IMG/VR virus record: IMGVR_UViG_3300033388_002987
Location: 1 to 64,000 of that record
Source: a virus
Length of the DNA: 64,000 bases
Direction: 5' to 3' (one strand)
Of this stretch, positions 30,725-39,864 are shown in pieces (position 1 is the stretch's first letter; each line of letters starts with the position of its first letter). The position numbers were made by a program, and so were the translations under genes. Under the pieces are notes generated by a model, which saw only the letters and a program-made list of their open reading frames with translations, had not been told where the DNA came from and did no database searches.

Positions 30725-31048
30725 ATGTCATTATCAATTGCTATAAAAACAAAAGACTTAAAAGTTCTAGAAGAAACAGTTGCAAAAGCTGTAAAAATCT
30801 ATGCCGCAGAAAAACCTGCTGAAGTCAACGTAGATACTATTCACGGAAGCCTTCCATTCTCATCACTATGGGATGAAGACACTAAATGGGCAGTTATCAC
30901 AGCTGCATATGCTGAGATCTTACAACAAGTAAGCTCAATCAAAAAGGGACTTGATACTAGAGTTGAAACTGCTAGAATCATTGCTATGAACGCTGTAATG
31001 CGTAACGTAAGTTCAAAAACTGAGTCTGGTAAAGACGACTTAATCTAG
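30725..31048 (+). CDS. Helical protein, 107 aa
   Basis: AAGGAG site. Mostly helical, Lys/Ala/Val-rich, similar in composition to the 10523-10840 protein. Followed by a strong stem-loop. Unknown. Confidence 0.65.
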   Translation: MSLSIAIKTKDLKVLEETVAKAVKIYAAEKPAEVNVDTIHGSLPFSSLWDEDTKWAVITAAYAEILQQVSSIKKGLDTRVETARIIAMNAVMRNVSSKTESGKDDLI

Positions 31049-31056
31049 TACTTATA

Positions 31057-31076
31057 AGACGGCACACGTGCCGTCT
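31057..31076 (+). terminator. Strong stem-loop without T-tract
   Basis: AGACGGCA/TGCCGTCT perfect 8-bp stem with CACG loop (palindrome core GCACACGTGC) between two genes. No T-run follows, so it may be a processing or mRNA-stability element instead of a terminator. Confidence 0.45.
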
Positions 31077-31105
31077 ACTTAAATACTAAAATACAAAGGA
31101 ATATA

Positions 31106-33262
31106 ATGTCATTCAAAATCGGCGATAAAGTAAGAGTTAAATTTAAAGAAGAAATGGTAAAGGAGTTTGGAAGTTTAGACAGAGTACGTTGTGGGTTTGC
31201 TCCAAAGATGTATAATGCATGTGGAGCTGTTGATACTATCATTGATATATCAAAAAACGAAAGTATTATTTTAGATAATGGTACATTGGCTCGCTATGAT
31301 GTATCAACTGACATGATAACACACTACAAACCTGTACCAACTCTTACTAACCAAGTCATTGACATGATTTCAATGAAAATTCCAGGGCGCCAAGAATTGC
31401 AAAAGTTTCTTACAAGTATTGGAGAAAAATTATTCCCTGGCCAGGCATTTACAAGTACCGAGTACAGTCGTTTACATTATGGTTCTAAAGGCTGGTGTGG
31501 GATAAATAGACCTACAGCATCTATCACCTTTCAAGAATTTAAAGATCTATATAAAAATGAGGTAATAAAAATGAATATAAGTGCAGACATAACAGAGTAC
31601 TGTATAAAAGTAGGCAAACTACAAACTTCTACTTTAGAAGCTTTTAAAGAAAAACTTACTACAGCTGGATACTCAGTATCTTTTACCCCAAACCAACCAG
31701 GTAAATATATAGTTTACAAAGTCGATACTTGGTGCTACACTGATAAGTACATAAGAGATAAAACTATCACTTACACAGCAGCATTAGAATACATAAAAGG
31801 TGCTACTCTTAAAGCTGTTCCTGTAAATATTACTAACTTACGAAAAGACACTGTAAACTTAACAAATGGAAGTAAATCCCAATTAGAAGCATTACAAGCA
31901 TTATTTGAGTCCTATAAAGAAAATATAATTACATTGGGTAGCAGCTACCCACAACCTACTTTCTTAAGATATTATGAAAGTACAAAAAGATGGTCAACAG
32001 TTGCAGACCAACCAGATGATTATTTGAACATAGATGGTTTTATTTCAGAACATCAATCTACTACTAAAAACTCAGTAAAACCAGTAAAGTTACCTGCAGC
32101 TCCAATTGTAAAATGGAGAAACCCTTCACCAAAAATAAAAAATACATTATCTCTTGATGTAGGGGATAAAGTGTTAATAACAGGTATGACACTACCCTCT
32201 ATAATACAGTCAGTAGATGCCACCACTATAAAAATTAAAGGCTCAAAACGTAGCTTCTTAAAAACTAAAGTGTACCCTTTATTGTCACACTCGATAGATA
32301 ATATAAGAGTTGGGGATATTATAAATGTTTACCACACACCTTCCAAAACCTTAATCTATGATCAAGTAGTCGAGATTAATAATGATCAGCTAACTACCAT
32401 TACATCATTATATAGCATTTTTGATGTACATCGAGTACACTCAAATAGACTTTTACCAGGCACAGTTACTAAATATAAGTGTGATACTTTAGTATTCAAT
32501 AGTAAAAAATATGCTAGCCTAGCCACTTTACAAAGAGCTAATCCTACATTCGATATGGAAATAGTACCCTCTGTAATAACATATGACCATTCTAAGATAA
32601 CTACACATTATAATGTTACTGAAGACCAATTAATCGCAAAAGATATCACTATAGACCAGGAGTTAAATACAGCACTAGATCACCCATTAAACGCTGAAGC
32701 TAAAGAATGGGCGCTACTAGTAGGTGCATCTGGTACAGGTAAAACTGAAGCATGTATTAAATACGCTGCTTCTATAAAACGTCCTTATGTAAAACTACAA
32801 GGTAGTGCTCAGCTAACAGTAGATGATCTACAAGGTTATAAATCTATCACTACAGGTACATACTTCCCATCTCTACTACGTGACGCAGTAGAGACTGGTA
32901 AGCTATTTATTCTAGACGAAATCGATGCTTGTAACCCTAACACCTTACTATCCTTAAATGGCCTAAAACAATCACACTACCAGTTTCCAGATAAACTAGT
33001 AGCGGTTCACCCTGACTTTAGGTTTGTTGCTACAGCAAATACATTAGAGTACAATGAAGTCTACAATGCTCGTAATCCAATGGATAAAGCAACTATTGCT
33101 AGATTCAAGGTTATTAAGTACGAGATGGAACCACATCAATTAGCACTACGTTACGGATTAAAATATATAAAAAGTATAGCAGGTATCGAAAAACTAACAG
33201 CTAGAGAAGTTGCTAGAGAAGTAACTGGCTTAAAAATTAAAGAAATGAAGGAAACTAAATAA
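31106..33262 (+). CDS. AAA+ (MoxR-like) ATPase with SH3-like N-terminal domains
   Basis: 718 residues. N-terminal FKIGDKVRVKF is an SH3/KOW-like start, repeated in spirit near residue 350 (DVGDKVLITGM); the middle is unassigned. The C-terminal AAA+ module has Walker A at about 537-545 (GASGTGKTE), Walker B at about 600-608 (LFILDEIDA) and sensor 1 FRFVATANT. MoxR-type ATPases usually act with a VWA-like partner. The following gene overlaps its stop and is a good candidate partner. Confidence 0.8.
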   Translation: MSFKIGDKVRVKFKEEMVKEFGSLDRVRCGFAPKMYNACGAVDTIIDISKNESIILDNGTLARYDVSTDMITHYKPVPTLTNQVIDMISMKIPGRQELQKFLTSIGEKLFPGQAFTSTEYSRLHYGSKGWCGINRPTASITFQEFKDLYKNEVIKMNISADITEYCIKVGKLQTSTLEAFKEKLTTAGYSVSFTPNQPGKYIVYKVDTWCYTDKYIRDKTITYTAALEYIKGATLKAVPVNITNLRKDTVNLTNGSKSQLEALQALFESYKENIITLGSSYPQPTFLRYYESTKRWSTVADQPDDYLNIDGFISEHQSTTKNSVKPVKLPAAPIVKWRNPSPKIKNTLSLDVGDKVLITGMTLPSIIQSVDATTIKIKGSKRSFLKTKVYPLLSHSIDNIRVGDIINVYHTPSKTLIYDQVVEINNDQLTTITSLYSIFDVHRVHSNRLLPGTVTKYKCDTLVFNSKKYASLATLQRANPTFDMEIVPSVITYDHSKITTHYNVTEDQLIAKDITIDQELNTALDHPLNAEAKEWALLVGASGTGKTEACIKYAASIKRPYVKLQGSAQLTVDDLQGYKSITTGTYFPSLLRDAVETGKLFILDEIDACNPNTLLSLNGLKQSHYQFPDKLVAVHPDFRFVATANTLEYNEVYNARNPMDKATIARFKVIKYEMEPHQLALRYGLKYIKSIAGIEKLTAREVAREVTGLKIKEMKETK

Positions 33263-34086
33263 TGCAAGAATTAAACTTTAACAAATGTGAGGTACCCTAC
33301 ACTATAAAAGGGTGCACAGATACAGATTTTGGCGAGACTATATACAACCATTTTGAAAATCCTATTGATTTTATGAACGCAGTTGTAGCATGTAAAGACC
33401 ATACAAGTACATCACTCAAAACAAAAACATACATAGAAGAAGGTATTGAAAAATACTCTCAAATAGATTCAAAAGATACATCATATGACAAACTATTCGA
33501 GGATGTTAGTGTAACAGTTAAATCAAAGCTTTTAGCTAGAGGTTTTACAACAGCTATGCTGTACTCGTCGGTTAACTTTACAACTATTAATACAGGCCTC
33601 ATGTCAAAACAACGTGCTATGCTAGGACGCAGAGACTGTTATTATGAGAATGCCTCAATAGGTGATGGAAAATTATTTCACGACATGTACATCAATATGT
33701 CTTACAGCGCTAGAATTGACGACAAAGTAATCACTAAAAACTCTTATGCCTTATACGCCTTAACTAGAGAACTTGCTAAAGTTATACCTATGCGTATTAT
33801 TATAGTTAATCATGTAGGCACAGATATCCCTACATGCTACTCATACGTCCTTAAACGTTTTGGATTACCAATCAAACCAAAAAAATTTCTTTTCTTCACA
33901 AGTGATAGTAAAAGAACATTCGGCTGGGCTACATACGATTTATTAAATAATGGTAAATCTAACAGGTCTACAGTAGGATACCCTGATAACTCAGTCAGCA
34001 TAGCTGCCTTCAATTTAGATAAAGAAATAGACACTATATTTGAAAAAATTAAATTAGTATCTCCTGACTTATTTAAACAGAAGTAG
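33262..34086 (+). CDS. Probable partner of the upstream AAA+ ATPase, 274 aa
   Basis: Overlaps the AAA+ stop by one base. The C-terminal half has alternating strands and helices (ALTRELAKVIPMRIIIVNHV, KKFLFFTSDSKRTFGWATYDLL) consistent with a VWA- or Rossmann-like domain, though no clear DxSxS metal site is seen. Families with this gene order occur in other large phages. Function unknown. Confidence 0.6.
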   Translation: MQELNFNKCEVPYTIKGCTDTDFGETIYNHFENPIDFMNAVVACKDHTSTSLKTKTYIEEGIEKYSQIDSKDTSYDKLFEDVSVTVKSKLLARGFTTAMLYSSVNFTTINTGLMSKQRAMLGRRDCYYENASIGDGKLFHDMYINMSYSARIDDKVITKNSYALYALTRELAKVIPMRIIIVNHVGTDIPTCYSYVLKRFGLPIKPKKFLFFTSDSKRTFGWATYDLLNNGKSNRSTVGYPDNSVSIAAFNLDKEIDTIFEKIKLVSPDLFKQK

Positions 34087-34092
34087 TATAAA

Positions 34093-34749
34093 ATGGCTTA
34101 TATATATAAAGATATCAAAGATGTTAAGCCTGGTGATGTACTAGAAGCAGCAGTTAATTCAGATACTATTACTAAAGGAAAACTATACTATGTGCTCAAA
34201 GATGGCTCTCCAGCTGGAATGACTTATTGCAGAGACGATGGTGAGATATCTGAAGGATTTAACCCTAGTCCAGATTACTGGAAGCTGATAAAAACATCCC
34301 CTGGTAATGTCGCTGCAATAGGTGATAAAGTTTTTTGCTACACCTACAACAACGCACATAGTGGTGCAAACTGGGTAACTGGTACGATATATACAATTGA
34401 GAGATGGTCTAGTGATTATAACACTGCTAAAGCTTTTGGAAATAATTGGAATAACCCTTCAACTTTTATAACACTTCATACAGTCCAAATTAAATTCAAT
34501 AAAAGTATATTAGAATACGATATACCAGTAAATTGTACTACAAACGAACAGGCAGTAGCACTCACAACATGGGCACACAATAATGGTAAAAAATGGGCTA
34601 GTGGAAAGTCCTATAAAGATTGCACCGATTGGGAGGATTATAACACTGCCACTGTTTATCTAGTTAATAAGGGTACACACAGTGGTATATCTACTCACAA
34701 CCACCATAATGAAAACATTTGGTCTTACCAAGACGCGTTAAAGGAATAA
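34093..34749 (+). CDS. SH3-like repeat protein, 218 aa, paralog of 39864-40625
   Basis: Shares with the N-terminal part of 39864-40625 the start MAY-x-Y, a PGDV turn near residue 14, WKLIKT-x-PG and AxxGDxxxCxxW segments. These are two SH3/Mib-like beta domains. Unknown function. Confidence 0.65.
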   Translation: MAYIYKDIKDVKPGDVLEAAVNSDTITKGKLYYVLKDGSPAGMTYCRDDGEISEGFNPSPDYWKLIKTSPGNVAAIGDKVFCYTYNNAHSGANWVTGTIYTIERWSSDYNTAKAFGNNWNNPSTFITLHTVQIKFNKSILEYDIPVNCTTNEQAVALTTWAHNNGKKWASGKSYKDCTDWEDYNTATVYLVNKGTHSGISTHNHHNENIWSYQDALKE

Positions 34750-34750
34750 C

Positions 34751-35260
34751 ATGAACATAGTAACACTTTCACTGAGACTACAATACGACGATGCAATCGC
34801 TGTATTGCAACTACTAAAAGATAAGGGCTTAAACGCTCATATCTCTCCTGTAGAGCCTAAAGAACCAAAAGGGGATGTAGTACCTACCAACCAAGTAGAA
34901 GACGTCAGAGAGTCTCTAGTAGAGCCTGCAGTAATACCTCATCACGCTCACCAGGACGCAGCTGTAACAACTGCACCAACCGCTGGTAAAACTGTAAAGA
35001 TGCCTGGATTCATGCGCACTCAAACACAAATAGACAACTACACTTCTAGCGAAGCTAGTCGTGTAGAAGCTCTAGATGAAGAAGCAGAACTACGTGAACA
35101 ACGACGCCAAGAGCGTTTAGCTAAAAAAGAAGAAAAAGATGCCGAAGCCTTAGAGAAAAAAGAAACTAAAGCAAAAGCAGACAACGAAGTTGCCGCAATC
35201 AAAGAAGCAACTTTAACTACTACAGCCCAAACTTCCATAGTGAAACCGTGGGAACTATAA
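34751..35260 (+). CDS. Coiled-coil charged protein, 169 aa
   Basis: After a short N-terminal domain and a Val/Pro/Ala linker (residues 35-80), residues 95-160 form a Glu/Lys/Ala/Arg-rich continuous helix. Starts 1 nt after the previous stop. Unknown. Confidence 0.6.
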   Translation: MNIVTLSLRLQYDDAIAVLQLLKDKGLNAHISPVEPKEPKGDVVPTNQVEDVRESLVEPAVIPHHAHQDAAVTTAPTAGKTVKMPGFMRTQTQIDNYTSSEASRVEALDEEAELREQRRQERLAKKEEKDAEALEKKETKAKADNEVAAIKEATLTTTAQTSIVKPWEL

Positions 35261-35506
35261 ATGTATGTTACTAAAATGAAACCTATTATTATAGAAGCTA
35301 TGAAATACACACTTGTTAATATCGAAACCAAAACAGGTTACGATAAAGACGATGTACTACTAATAACTTTTAAAGACATAGGTGTAGCAATAAAAATAAG
35401 AGACTACGCTAGAGGCCTTGGTGCAGAAGCAACAGTTAAACAAGAAACATCTCAACTAGTCTGTGTATTTATACATACTACTGATGTGTACAAATTAAAG
35501 GGTTAA
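35261..35506 (+). CDS. Unknown protein, 81 aa
   Basis: ATG directly follows the previous stop; alpha/beta pattern with a Thr/Lys-rich middle. Unknown. Confidence 0.55.
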   Translation: MYVTKMKPIIIEAMKYTLVNIETKTGYDKDDVLLITFKDIGVAIKIRDYARGLGAEATVKQETSQLVCVFIHTTDVYKLKG

Positions 35507-35507
35507 T

Positions 35508-35705
35508 ATGATTTACAGTGAAAATCCCGTCATAGACACACTTATAGCAGCCCATTCTTCAAAGGACTTTAAAAATAAGTATTTCGTAGAAATGGCTTCA
35601 TATGGTAACTACCTACTAAGAGACTTAACTGGTGAACTCATATCAACTCACAGCAGTCAGGACGAGGCCTTCGCAGCTAAAAAGGAGCTAGAATGCAAGA
35701 AATAA
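35508..35705 (+). CDS. Unknown protein, 65 aa
   Basis: Starts 1 nt after the previous stop; ends with a Lys/Glu helix containing the SD of the next gene. YFVEMASYGNYLLRDLTGELIST resembles a short beta-hairpin module. Unknown. Confidence 0.55.
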   Translation: MIYSENPVIDTLIAAHSSKDFKNKYFVEMASYGNYLLRDLTGELISTHSSQDEAFAAKKELECKK

Positions 35706-35863
35706 ATGAACCTATAAATACACCCTTATTCTGGAGAATTTTCTATAAATGCCAGCAAGATGTACTAAAAAAGTACCCTGCAGCTACATTTGTAGAAATA
35801 ACTAATAAAGCTACTAAAATGGCAATGGAGGAACATAATGAATACGTACAAAGTCACGCTTAA
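35693..35863 (+). CDS. Small protein, 56 aa
   Basis: AAAAAGGAG site inside the end of the previous gene; ATG at 35693. Mostly helical (FWRIFYKCQQDVLKKYPAATFVEI). Overlaps the next gene by 26 bp. Confidence 0.5.
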   Translation: MQEINEPINTPLFWRIFYKCQQDVLKKYPAATFVEITNKATKMAMEEHNEYVQSHA

Positions 35864-35963
35864 CGGGTACAAATTAAATATAATACAAGCTGTTAACTAC
35901 GATAAGGCATTACAAAAAGCCATATACCTATATGGCTTAGAAGTAGATATTGAGAAAATATAA
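35838..35963 (+). CDS. Small protein, 41 aa
   Basis: ATGGAGGAACATA before the ATG gives a GGAGG site. Basic, mixed fold; ends TAATG with the next gene. Confidence 0.5.
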   Translation: MNTYKVTLNGYKLNIIQAVNYDKALQKAIYLYGLEVDIEKI

Positions 35964-36058
35964 TGTCTGTAACTAAGTGGCTTATTATTAATACCTTCAT
36001 CTGTGAATGGTTTATTATATTAAATGCAATGAACAACTTCGGTTGGATAAATTTATAG
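35963..36058 (+). CDS. 31-residue hydrophobic peptide
   Basis: TAATG coupling; Trp/Ile-rich sequence (WLIINTFICEWFIIL) likely membrane-associated. Confidence 0.4.
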   Translation: MSVTKWLIINTFICEWFIILNAMNNFGWINL

Positions 36059-36079
36059 GGAAATCCCTAAGGAGAAACA

Positions 36080-36643
36080 ATGACAAAAATAGACCTAGAA
36101 TTAGAGAAACACTTTAAAACAGTAGGCAGTAGACCTCAACGTAAAAACGAAGAAACACTTACTTCATTTGATCGCGACATATTTTGGTATGACAAAGACA
36201 CTAAACATCGCCAAACACCTTCTACCACCAAAGTCACTTACGAACATCATCGTAAAGCAATAGAAACAGCCGTTAACTTTATGCGTAAAGATACACAACA
36301 TACTATTGCTATGTGTATATTAACACATCGCCACTTCGAAGACTATCGAAACTCAGTCTTCTCAGGAGAAGGCAACTTCACAGCAGACTATTCTTTTATT
36401 GTGAAGAAAGTGCATATGTTATTCAACCCTACAACAAGTAGAATAACTACTTCTAGTATCAGTACTAAACTTAAAGAGTTTACAACACCTACCTTAGTAC
36501 AAGTAAACCACGTAGTCGGCGAAGTAACTCCAGTAACAGTACCTGATACTGGAGAAACACTTAATGAATGGGCAATCAAGTTTAACGAGAATGCCAACGA
36601 GACAACTACATATCACGTAGCTGGCCTTAAAATAGGTGCCTAA
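36080..36643 (+). CDS. Unknown protein, 187 aa
   Basis: AAGGAG site. Basic N-terminal half, Thr/Val-rich C-terminal half. No family recognised. The next gene starts by GTG inside its end. Confidence 0.6.
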   Translation: MTKIDLELEKHFKTVGSRPQRKNEETLTSFDRDIFWYDKDTKHRQTPSTTKVTYEHHRKAIETAVNFMRKDTQHTIAMCILTHRHFEDYRNSVFSGEGNFTADYSFIVKKVHMLFNPTTSRITTSSISTKLKEFTTPTLVQVNHVVGEVTPVTVPDTGETLNEWAIKFNENANETTTYHVAGLKIGA

Positions 36644-36884
36644 ATCAAGCCCTTGGTACCCCAATAGAGAACTGACCTATGGTCAGATCTACCACTTCAT
36701 ACGTGCCAAGACCTACAACTTATCACCATTCGACAAAGACTCAATCCAAGAAGCTAAAAAGCTAACACTAATGGAAGCACGTGATGCTTCTCCAAACTAC
36801 AAGATGTTCCTTAAAGCCGCTGTACTTGCTACAGGGCTTAGTGAGAGAACTATAAAAGGGATTTTATATAGTTCTGGGCAATAA
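36636..36884 (+). CDS. HTH-like protein, 82 aa, GTG start
   Basis: GTG 36636 overlapping the previous gene by 8 bp. The C-terminal segment ALATGLSERTIKGILYSSG has a helix-turn-helix look. Its last codons and stop (SerGlyGln-TAA) lie inside the 25-nt element copy 3, so the gene may have been cut there by the insertion that left the 36899 remnant. Confidence 0.5.
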   Translation: MPKSSPWYPNRELTYGQIYHFIRAKTYNLSPFDKDSIQEAKKLTLMEARDASPNYKMFLKAAVLATGLSERTIKGILYSSGQ

Positions 36885-36895
36885 ATTGCACATAA
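36871..36895 (+). repeat. 25-nt TCTGGGCAA/TTGCACA element, copy 3
   Basis: GTTCTGGGCAA, TAAA, TTGCACATAA. Central four bases differ again from the other copies while GCAA...TTGC is kept. It abuts a GIY-YIG gene remnant. Confidence 0.65.
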
Positions 36896-36898
36896 ATC

Positions 36899-37147
36899 AC
36901 AAAGTCAAAATCCTCTATTAGAGGTAGGCTAATTAGCCACTATAAAGATAAAGAATTTGATACAATTTATACTTTAAAGTTTAAGTCTAAAGCAGATATA
37001 GATGTAATGGAGGTATACTTCATTAATAAGTTACAACCAGTTCATAACAAAGACAGTAATAGTAGCACCACATTAACAGTGGAAATAGCTAACATGGGTG
37101 AAGTCATCATCTCAACATTAATACACACTAAATCAAAGGATACATAG
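36899..37147 (+). pseudogene. 5'-truncated GIY-YIG homing endonuclease remnant
   Basis: The frame TKSKSSIRGRLISHYKDKEFDT ... MEVYFINKLQPVHNKDSNSS ... LTVEIANMG matches the C-terminal half of the 18126 endonuclease (RIRSHKQDKEFNT ... IELYLINLYSPIHNKESNS ... LTVTIDNID). The GIY and YIG motifs and the DNA-binding repeats are missing and there is no start codon. It begins 3 bp after element copy 3 and ends 1 bp before the next ATG. Confidence 0.8.
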
Positions 37148-37148
37148 A

Positions 37149-37964
37149 ATGGAAAATAACCAAACAGAAACTGGAGTAGTACTTCCGGAGGATAATATAA
37201 TAGATACTAATTGGGCAAGAGAACAATTAGCCAGAGTCGACGTTTTTTCGCAAGAACTCCTTAACTATGGACGTGGTGAGATCATGTTCATGCTTCAAAC
37301 AAACCTCTCAGCCCAAGGCTATGAACAGTCAATCAACGACTTAGGATACACGGTAGAAACTTCTACTACGTACATCAACTATCTCCAAAAGAGAACGGTA
37401 CTAGAAGCCATAAAGGCTAAATACTACGTAGCACTCTCACTAAGCGCAGCTGAGTACATCCCTGATAACATCGAAGATGCTACTGCATTGATAGATATCT
37501 GTCTTGCTAAATTTGGACGTCCCACAGCAGACAACCTTAAAAAAGCGGCTGAGACTAGCGGTGTACTCCCTAAGAAGATGTCTGAAGCCGCTATAGGGGT
37601 AGAAGCTCTTAAAAAGAAAGCACTTAACGATTGGTTAAGTAAAGAACACTCTATGTCAGAATCTGATATCATAGATGCTCAGAAACTTCATCCAGAAGGT
37701 CTTAAAGAGTTCACGGAAAAAATGGCTCAAGCCTACTTCCTACTAGAAGACTGGAAAGACTTCTACAGCATCATCGCTAAACCAGTACATGACTCTGAAA
37801 ACGCTAAAGCACTACGTTTCTTAGCCGACATTCAAGACGCGTCAGCGTCTATTGAGGAATACCTCTCAGCAGAGTCTGCTAATAAGAAACTCAATAGCCT
37901 TAAAGATCTGTTTGAAAACGAGGTGTACCCTGAACTAAGCTTCTCTAAGGAAACATTAAGTTAA
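37149..37964 (+). CDS. Unknown helical protein, 271 aa
   Basis: SD AAAGGA lies in the remnant's end. All-helical; the N-terminal pattern (ELLNYGRGEIMFMLQTNLSAQGY...LGYTVETSTTYINYLQKR) loosely resembles DUF3102-type phage proteins. Directly downstream of the endonuclease remnant, so it may once have been part of the interrupted gene. Function unknown. Confidence 0.6.
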   Translation: MENNQTETGVVLPEDNIIDTNWAREQLARVDVFSQELLNYGRGEIMFMLQTNLSAQGYEQSINDLGYTVETSTTYINYLQKRTVLEAIKAKYYVALSLSAAEYIPDNIEDATALIDICLAKFGRPTADNLKKAAETSGVLPKKMSEAAIGVEALKKKALNDWLSKEHSMSESDIIDAQKLHPEGLKEFTEKMAQAYFLLEDWKDFYSIIAKPVHDSENAKALRFLADIQDASASIEEYLSAESANKKLNSLKDLFENEVYPELSFSKETLS

Positions 37965-37997
37965 ATTTGCATATAATACTGTATTAAAAGGACTTAC

Positions 37998-38912
37998 ATG
38001 CATAAATCAACTATAAAAGCTAAGGCAAATTTTCCATTCAAAGCAGGTGTACTTCATAAGTATAAGTATGACTACACTAACACTACTTACACAGGAAACC
38101 AGCATAAAATTGATATAAATTGTCTAGTACATGGAGTGTTTAGTACAACACCTCAACAGCATTTACAAGATAAATCTGGATGCCCGCAGTGCAATATGTA
38201 TAATAAAAAGTGCACCACTGCTGAATTTAAAAAAGTTGTTAACACTGTTAATGGGTACGAATTAATTAGCACTTACACCAACGCATTAACTAAGGTAGAA
38301 ATTAAACATCTGCATTGTGGTAATTCGTGGTATATAACACCGAACAAGTTTAAACTAGGTAGACGGTGTCCAGTTTGTGCTACAACAAATTATCCTAAAA
38401 CTACCAGTGAATATATTAGGGAATTATTTTTAACTACTAATGGGGACTTAATCTGTAACTCTCCATATATTAAAAGCCATGTAAAACTATCCCACACTCA
38501 CTCATGTGGCCATACATGGGATATAACTCCAGCCAATGTGTTAAATGGACAAAGCTGTCCAAAGTGCAGAAGTACTTCTGATAATGACATATTATATATT
38601 TGGAATGTCCCACATACTTCTATATACAAAATAGGAGTCACATCAGAGAGACTTGGGTTAAAGAGACTATTAGAAGTCCATAATAGGGTAACAGTTGATA
38701 CACTTTTATCATTAGTGGCCTATACCCCAACATTTAATGCTTCTAAATTAGAAAGGTACCTACTTCGTACATATACTAGTACCCCATCATGGGACTACAC
38801 AGGTGACGGTATGACTGAATTTAGAGTGTTAAGTAGCGTAGATTTAGTAAATATACTAAAAATAATAAATGTATTAAAGGAACCCCATGAAGAAATTAAA
38901 AAGAGTGTATAA
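37998..38912 (+). CDS. Homing endonuclease: zinc-ribbon repeats plus GIY-YIG-like domain
   Basis: 304 residues. Three zinc-ribbon-like repeats of the DUF723 type: CLVHG...CPQC (about 47-73), HLHCGNSW...CPVC (about 105-126), HSCGHTW...CPKC (about 169-191). The C-terminal part has LYIWNVPHTSIYKIGVTS...RLLEVH, a GIY-YIG (T5orf172/MUG113) variant. AAAGGA site. AT-rich codons. Located between unrelated phage genes, next to thyX. Confidence 0.75.
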   Translation: MHKSTIKAKANFPFKAGVLHKYKYDYTNTTYTGNQHKIDINCLVHGVFSTTPQQHLQDKSGCPQCNMYNKKCTTAEFKKVVNTVNGYELISTYTNALTKVEIKHLHCGNSWYITPNKFKLGRRCPVCATTNYPKTTSEYIRELFLTTNGDLICNSPYIKSHVKLSHTHSCGHTWDITPANVLNGQSCPKCRSTSDNDILYIWNVPHTSIYKIGVTSERLGLKRLLEVHNRVTVDTLLSLVAYTPTFNASKLERYLLRTYTSTPSWDYTGDGMTEFRVLSSVDLVNILKIINVLKEPHEEIKKSV

Positions 38913-39193
38913 TGTACACTAAAACAGCCTTACAAGACACATGTAACTCCGTTCCATGCCCCTCTCCTGTAGAGCCAACTATTTGCCTTTTAGGTAAACA
39001 GTTCTCATTAGACAATGACTGGAGACATTCTCTCAGATACTTTAACAACTCACATCTACTTCAAATAGTGGAAGACTCACTCAAAGGTAAAGCCTTTGAA
39101 CTTGAGTTCAGTCAAACTGACAGCGACGGCAACGTAACTATCAAAGGTATGGACATAACAATCCCCCTCATGATCTTAAAGGAAGTTAAATGA
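38912..39193 (+). CDS. Unknown protein, 93 aa
   Basis: ATG overlaps the endonuclease stop; the stop overlaps the thyX ATG (ATGA). Two Cys near the N-terminus, then alpha/beta pattern. Its tight coupling to thyX suggests a nucleotide-metabolism link, unproven. Confidence 0.55.
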   Translation: MYTKTALQDTCNSVPCPSPVEPTICLLGKQFSLDNDWRHSLRYFNNSHLLQIVEDSLKGKAFELEFSQTDSDGNVTIKGMDITIPLMILKEVK

Positions 39194-39864
39194 CAGTTAA
39201 ACTACTACATCACACACCTCTATGGGTATCCTCCACGGCGATACGCAAATGCTGGGCATCAGAAGGTAAGAGTGATACTAGAGAATACCAAAATACATTA
39301 AATACCGATGCTATCTTAGAAGATAACTACGGCTTTGATGCTAGTAAACTAACAGGCCCTAAAGACAAAGAACTTATTCACCGCATCGGTAATAAGTTCA
39401 AACACGCCTCTACCTTAGAACACCTTACTTATAACTTCGACATAGACGGCATAAGCCGTGCATGTCTACAAGAACTAGCTAGGCATCGTATAGCAAGTAT
39501 CTCGGTTAAGTCATCACGTTACACTCTTAAAGAACTTAAAGCAACTGAAACTCTGGAAGAGCTAAAACAATTCCTGGTAACAACTAAGGATGCACTAGTA
39601 GATGACATCTGTCTAGGAAACCTTCACGGTGTACGCAAGGCCTTACAAGCAGGCAAGTCAAATGACATTGCCAAATACTGCCTACCAGAAGCTTACAAAA
39701 CCTCCCTAGTGTGGTCAGTAAACGCTAGGTCTCTTCAGAACTTCTTATCACTACGTACGGACAAGGCAGCCCTTTGGGAAATCAGAGACCTAGCTAATGA
39801 AATCCACAACCAACTTCCAGAGGAACATAAATACCTCTTCACGGAATTCATAAAGGAGCCTTAA
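39190..39864 (+). CDS. thyX: Flavin-dependent thymidylate synthase
   Basis: 224 residues. The ThyX signature RHR-x2-S-x4-S-x-R is complete at residues 98-110 (RHRIASISVKSSR). It makes dTMP from dUMP using FAD, NADPH and methylene-tetrahydrofolate, without needing ThyA or dihydrofolate recycling. ThyX phages often infect ThyX hosts, which include Campylobacterota. Overlaps both neighbours by 1-4 bp. Confidence 0.95.
   Translation: MTVKLLHHTPLWVSSTAIRKCWASEGKSDTREYQNTLNTDAILEDNYGFDASKLTGPKDKELIHRIGNKFKHASTLEHLTYNFDIDGISRACLQELARHRIASISVKSSRYTLKELKATETLEELKQFLVTTKDALVDDICLGNLHGVRKALQAGKSNDIAKYCLPEAYKTSLVWSVNARSLQNFLSLRTDKAALWEIRDLANEIHNQLPEEHKYLFTEFIKEP

Noticed and set aside
35038-35331. Minus-strand frame opposite the coiled-coil gene, and similar minus-strand frames within 16640-16927, 56467-56832 and 61937-62293
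   Set aside because: Shadows of plus-strand genes with clear motifs; composition typical of antisense frames (Ser/Leu-rich).
39190-39864. Use of ThyX to name the host as Campylobacterota
   Set aside because: ThyX also occurs in many other bacteria and phages; the window holds no host-specific gene that settles it.
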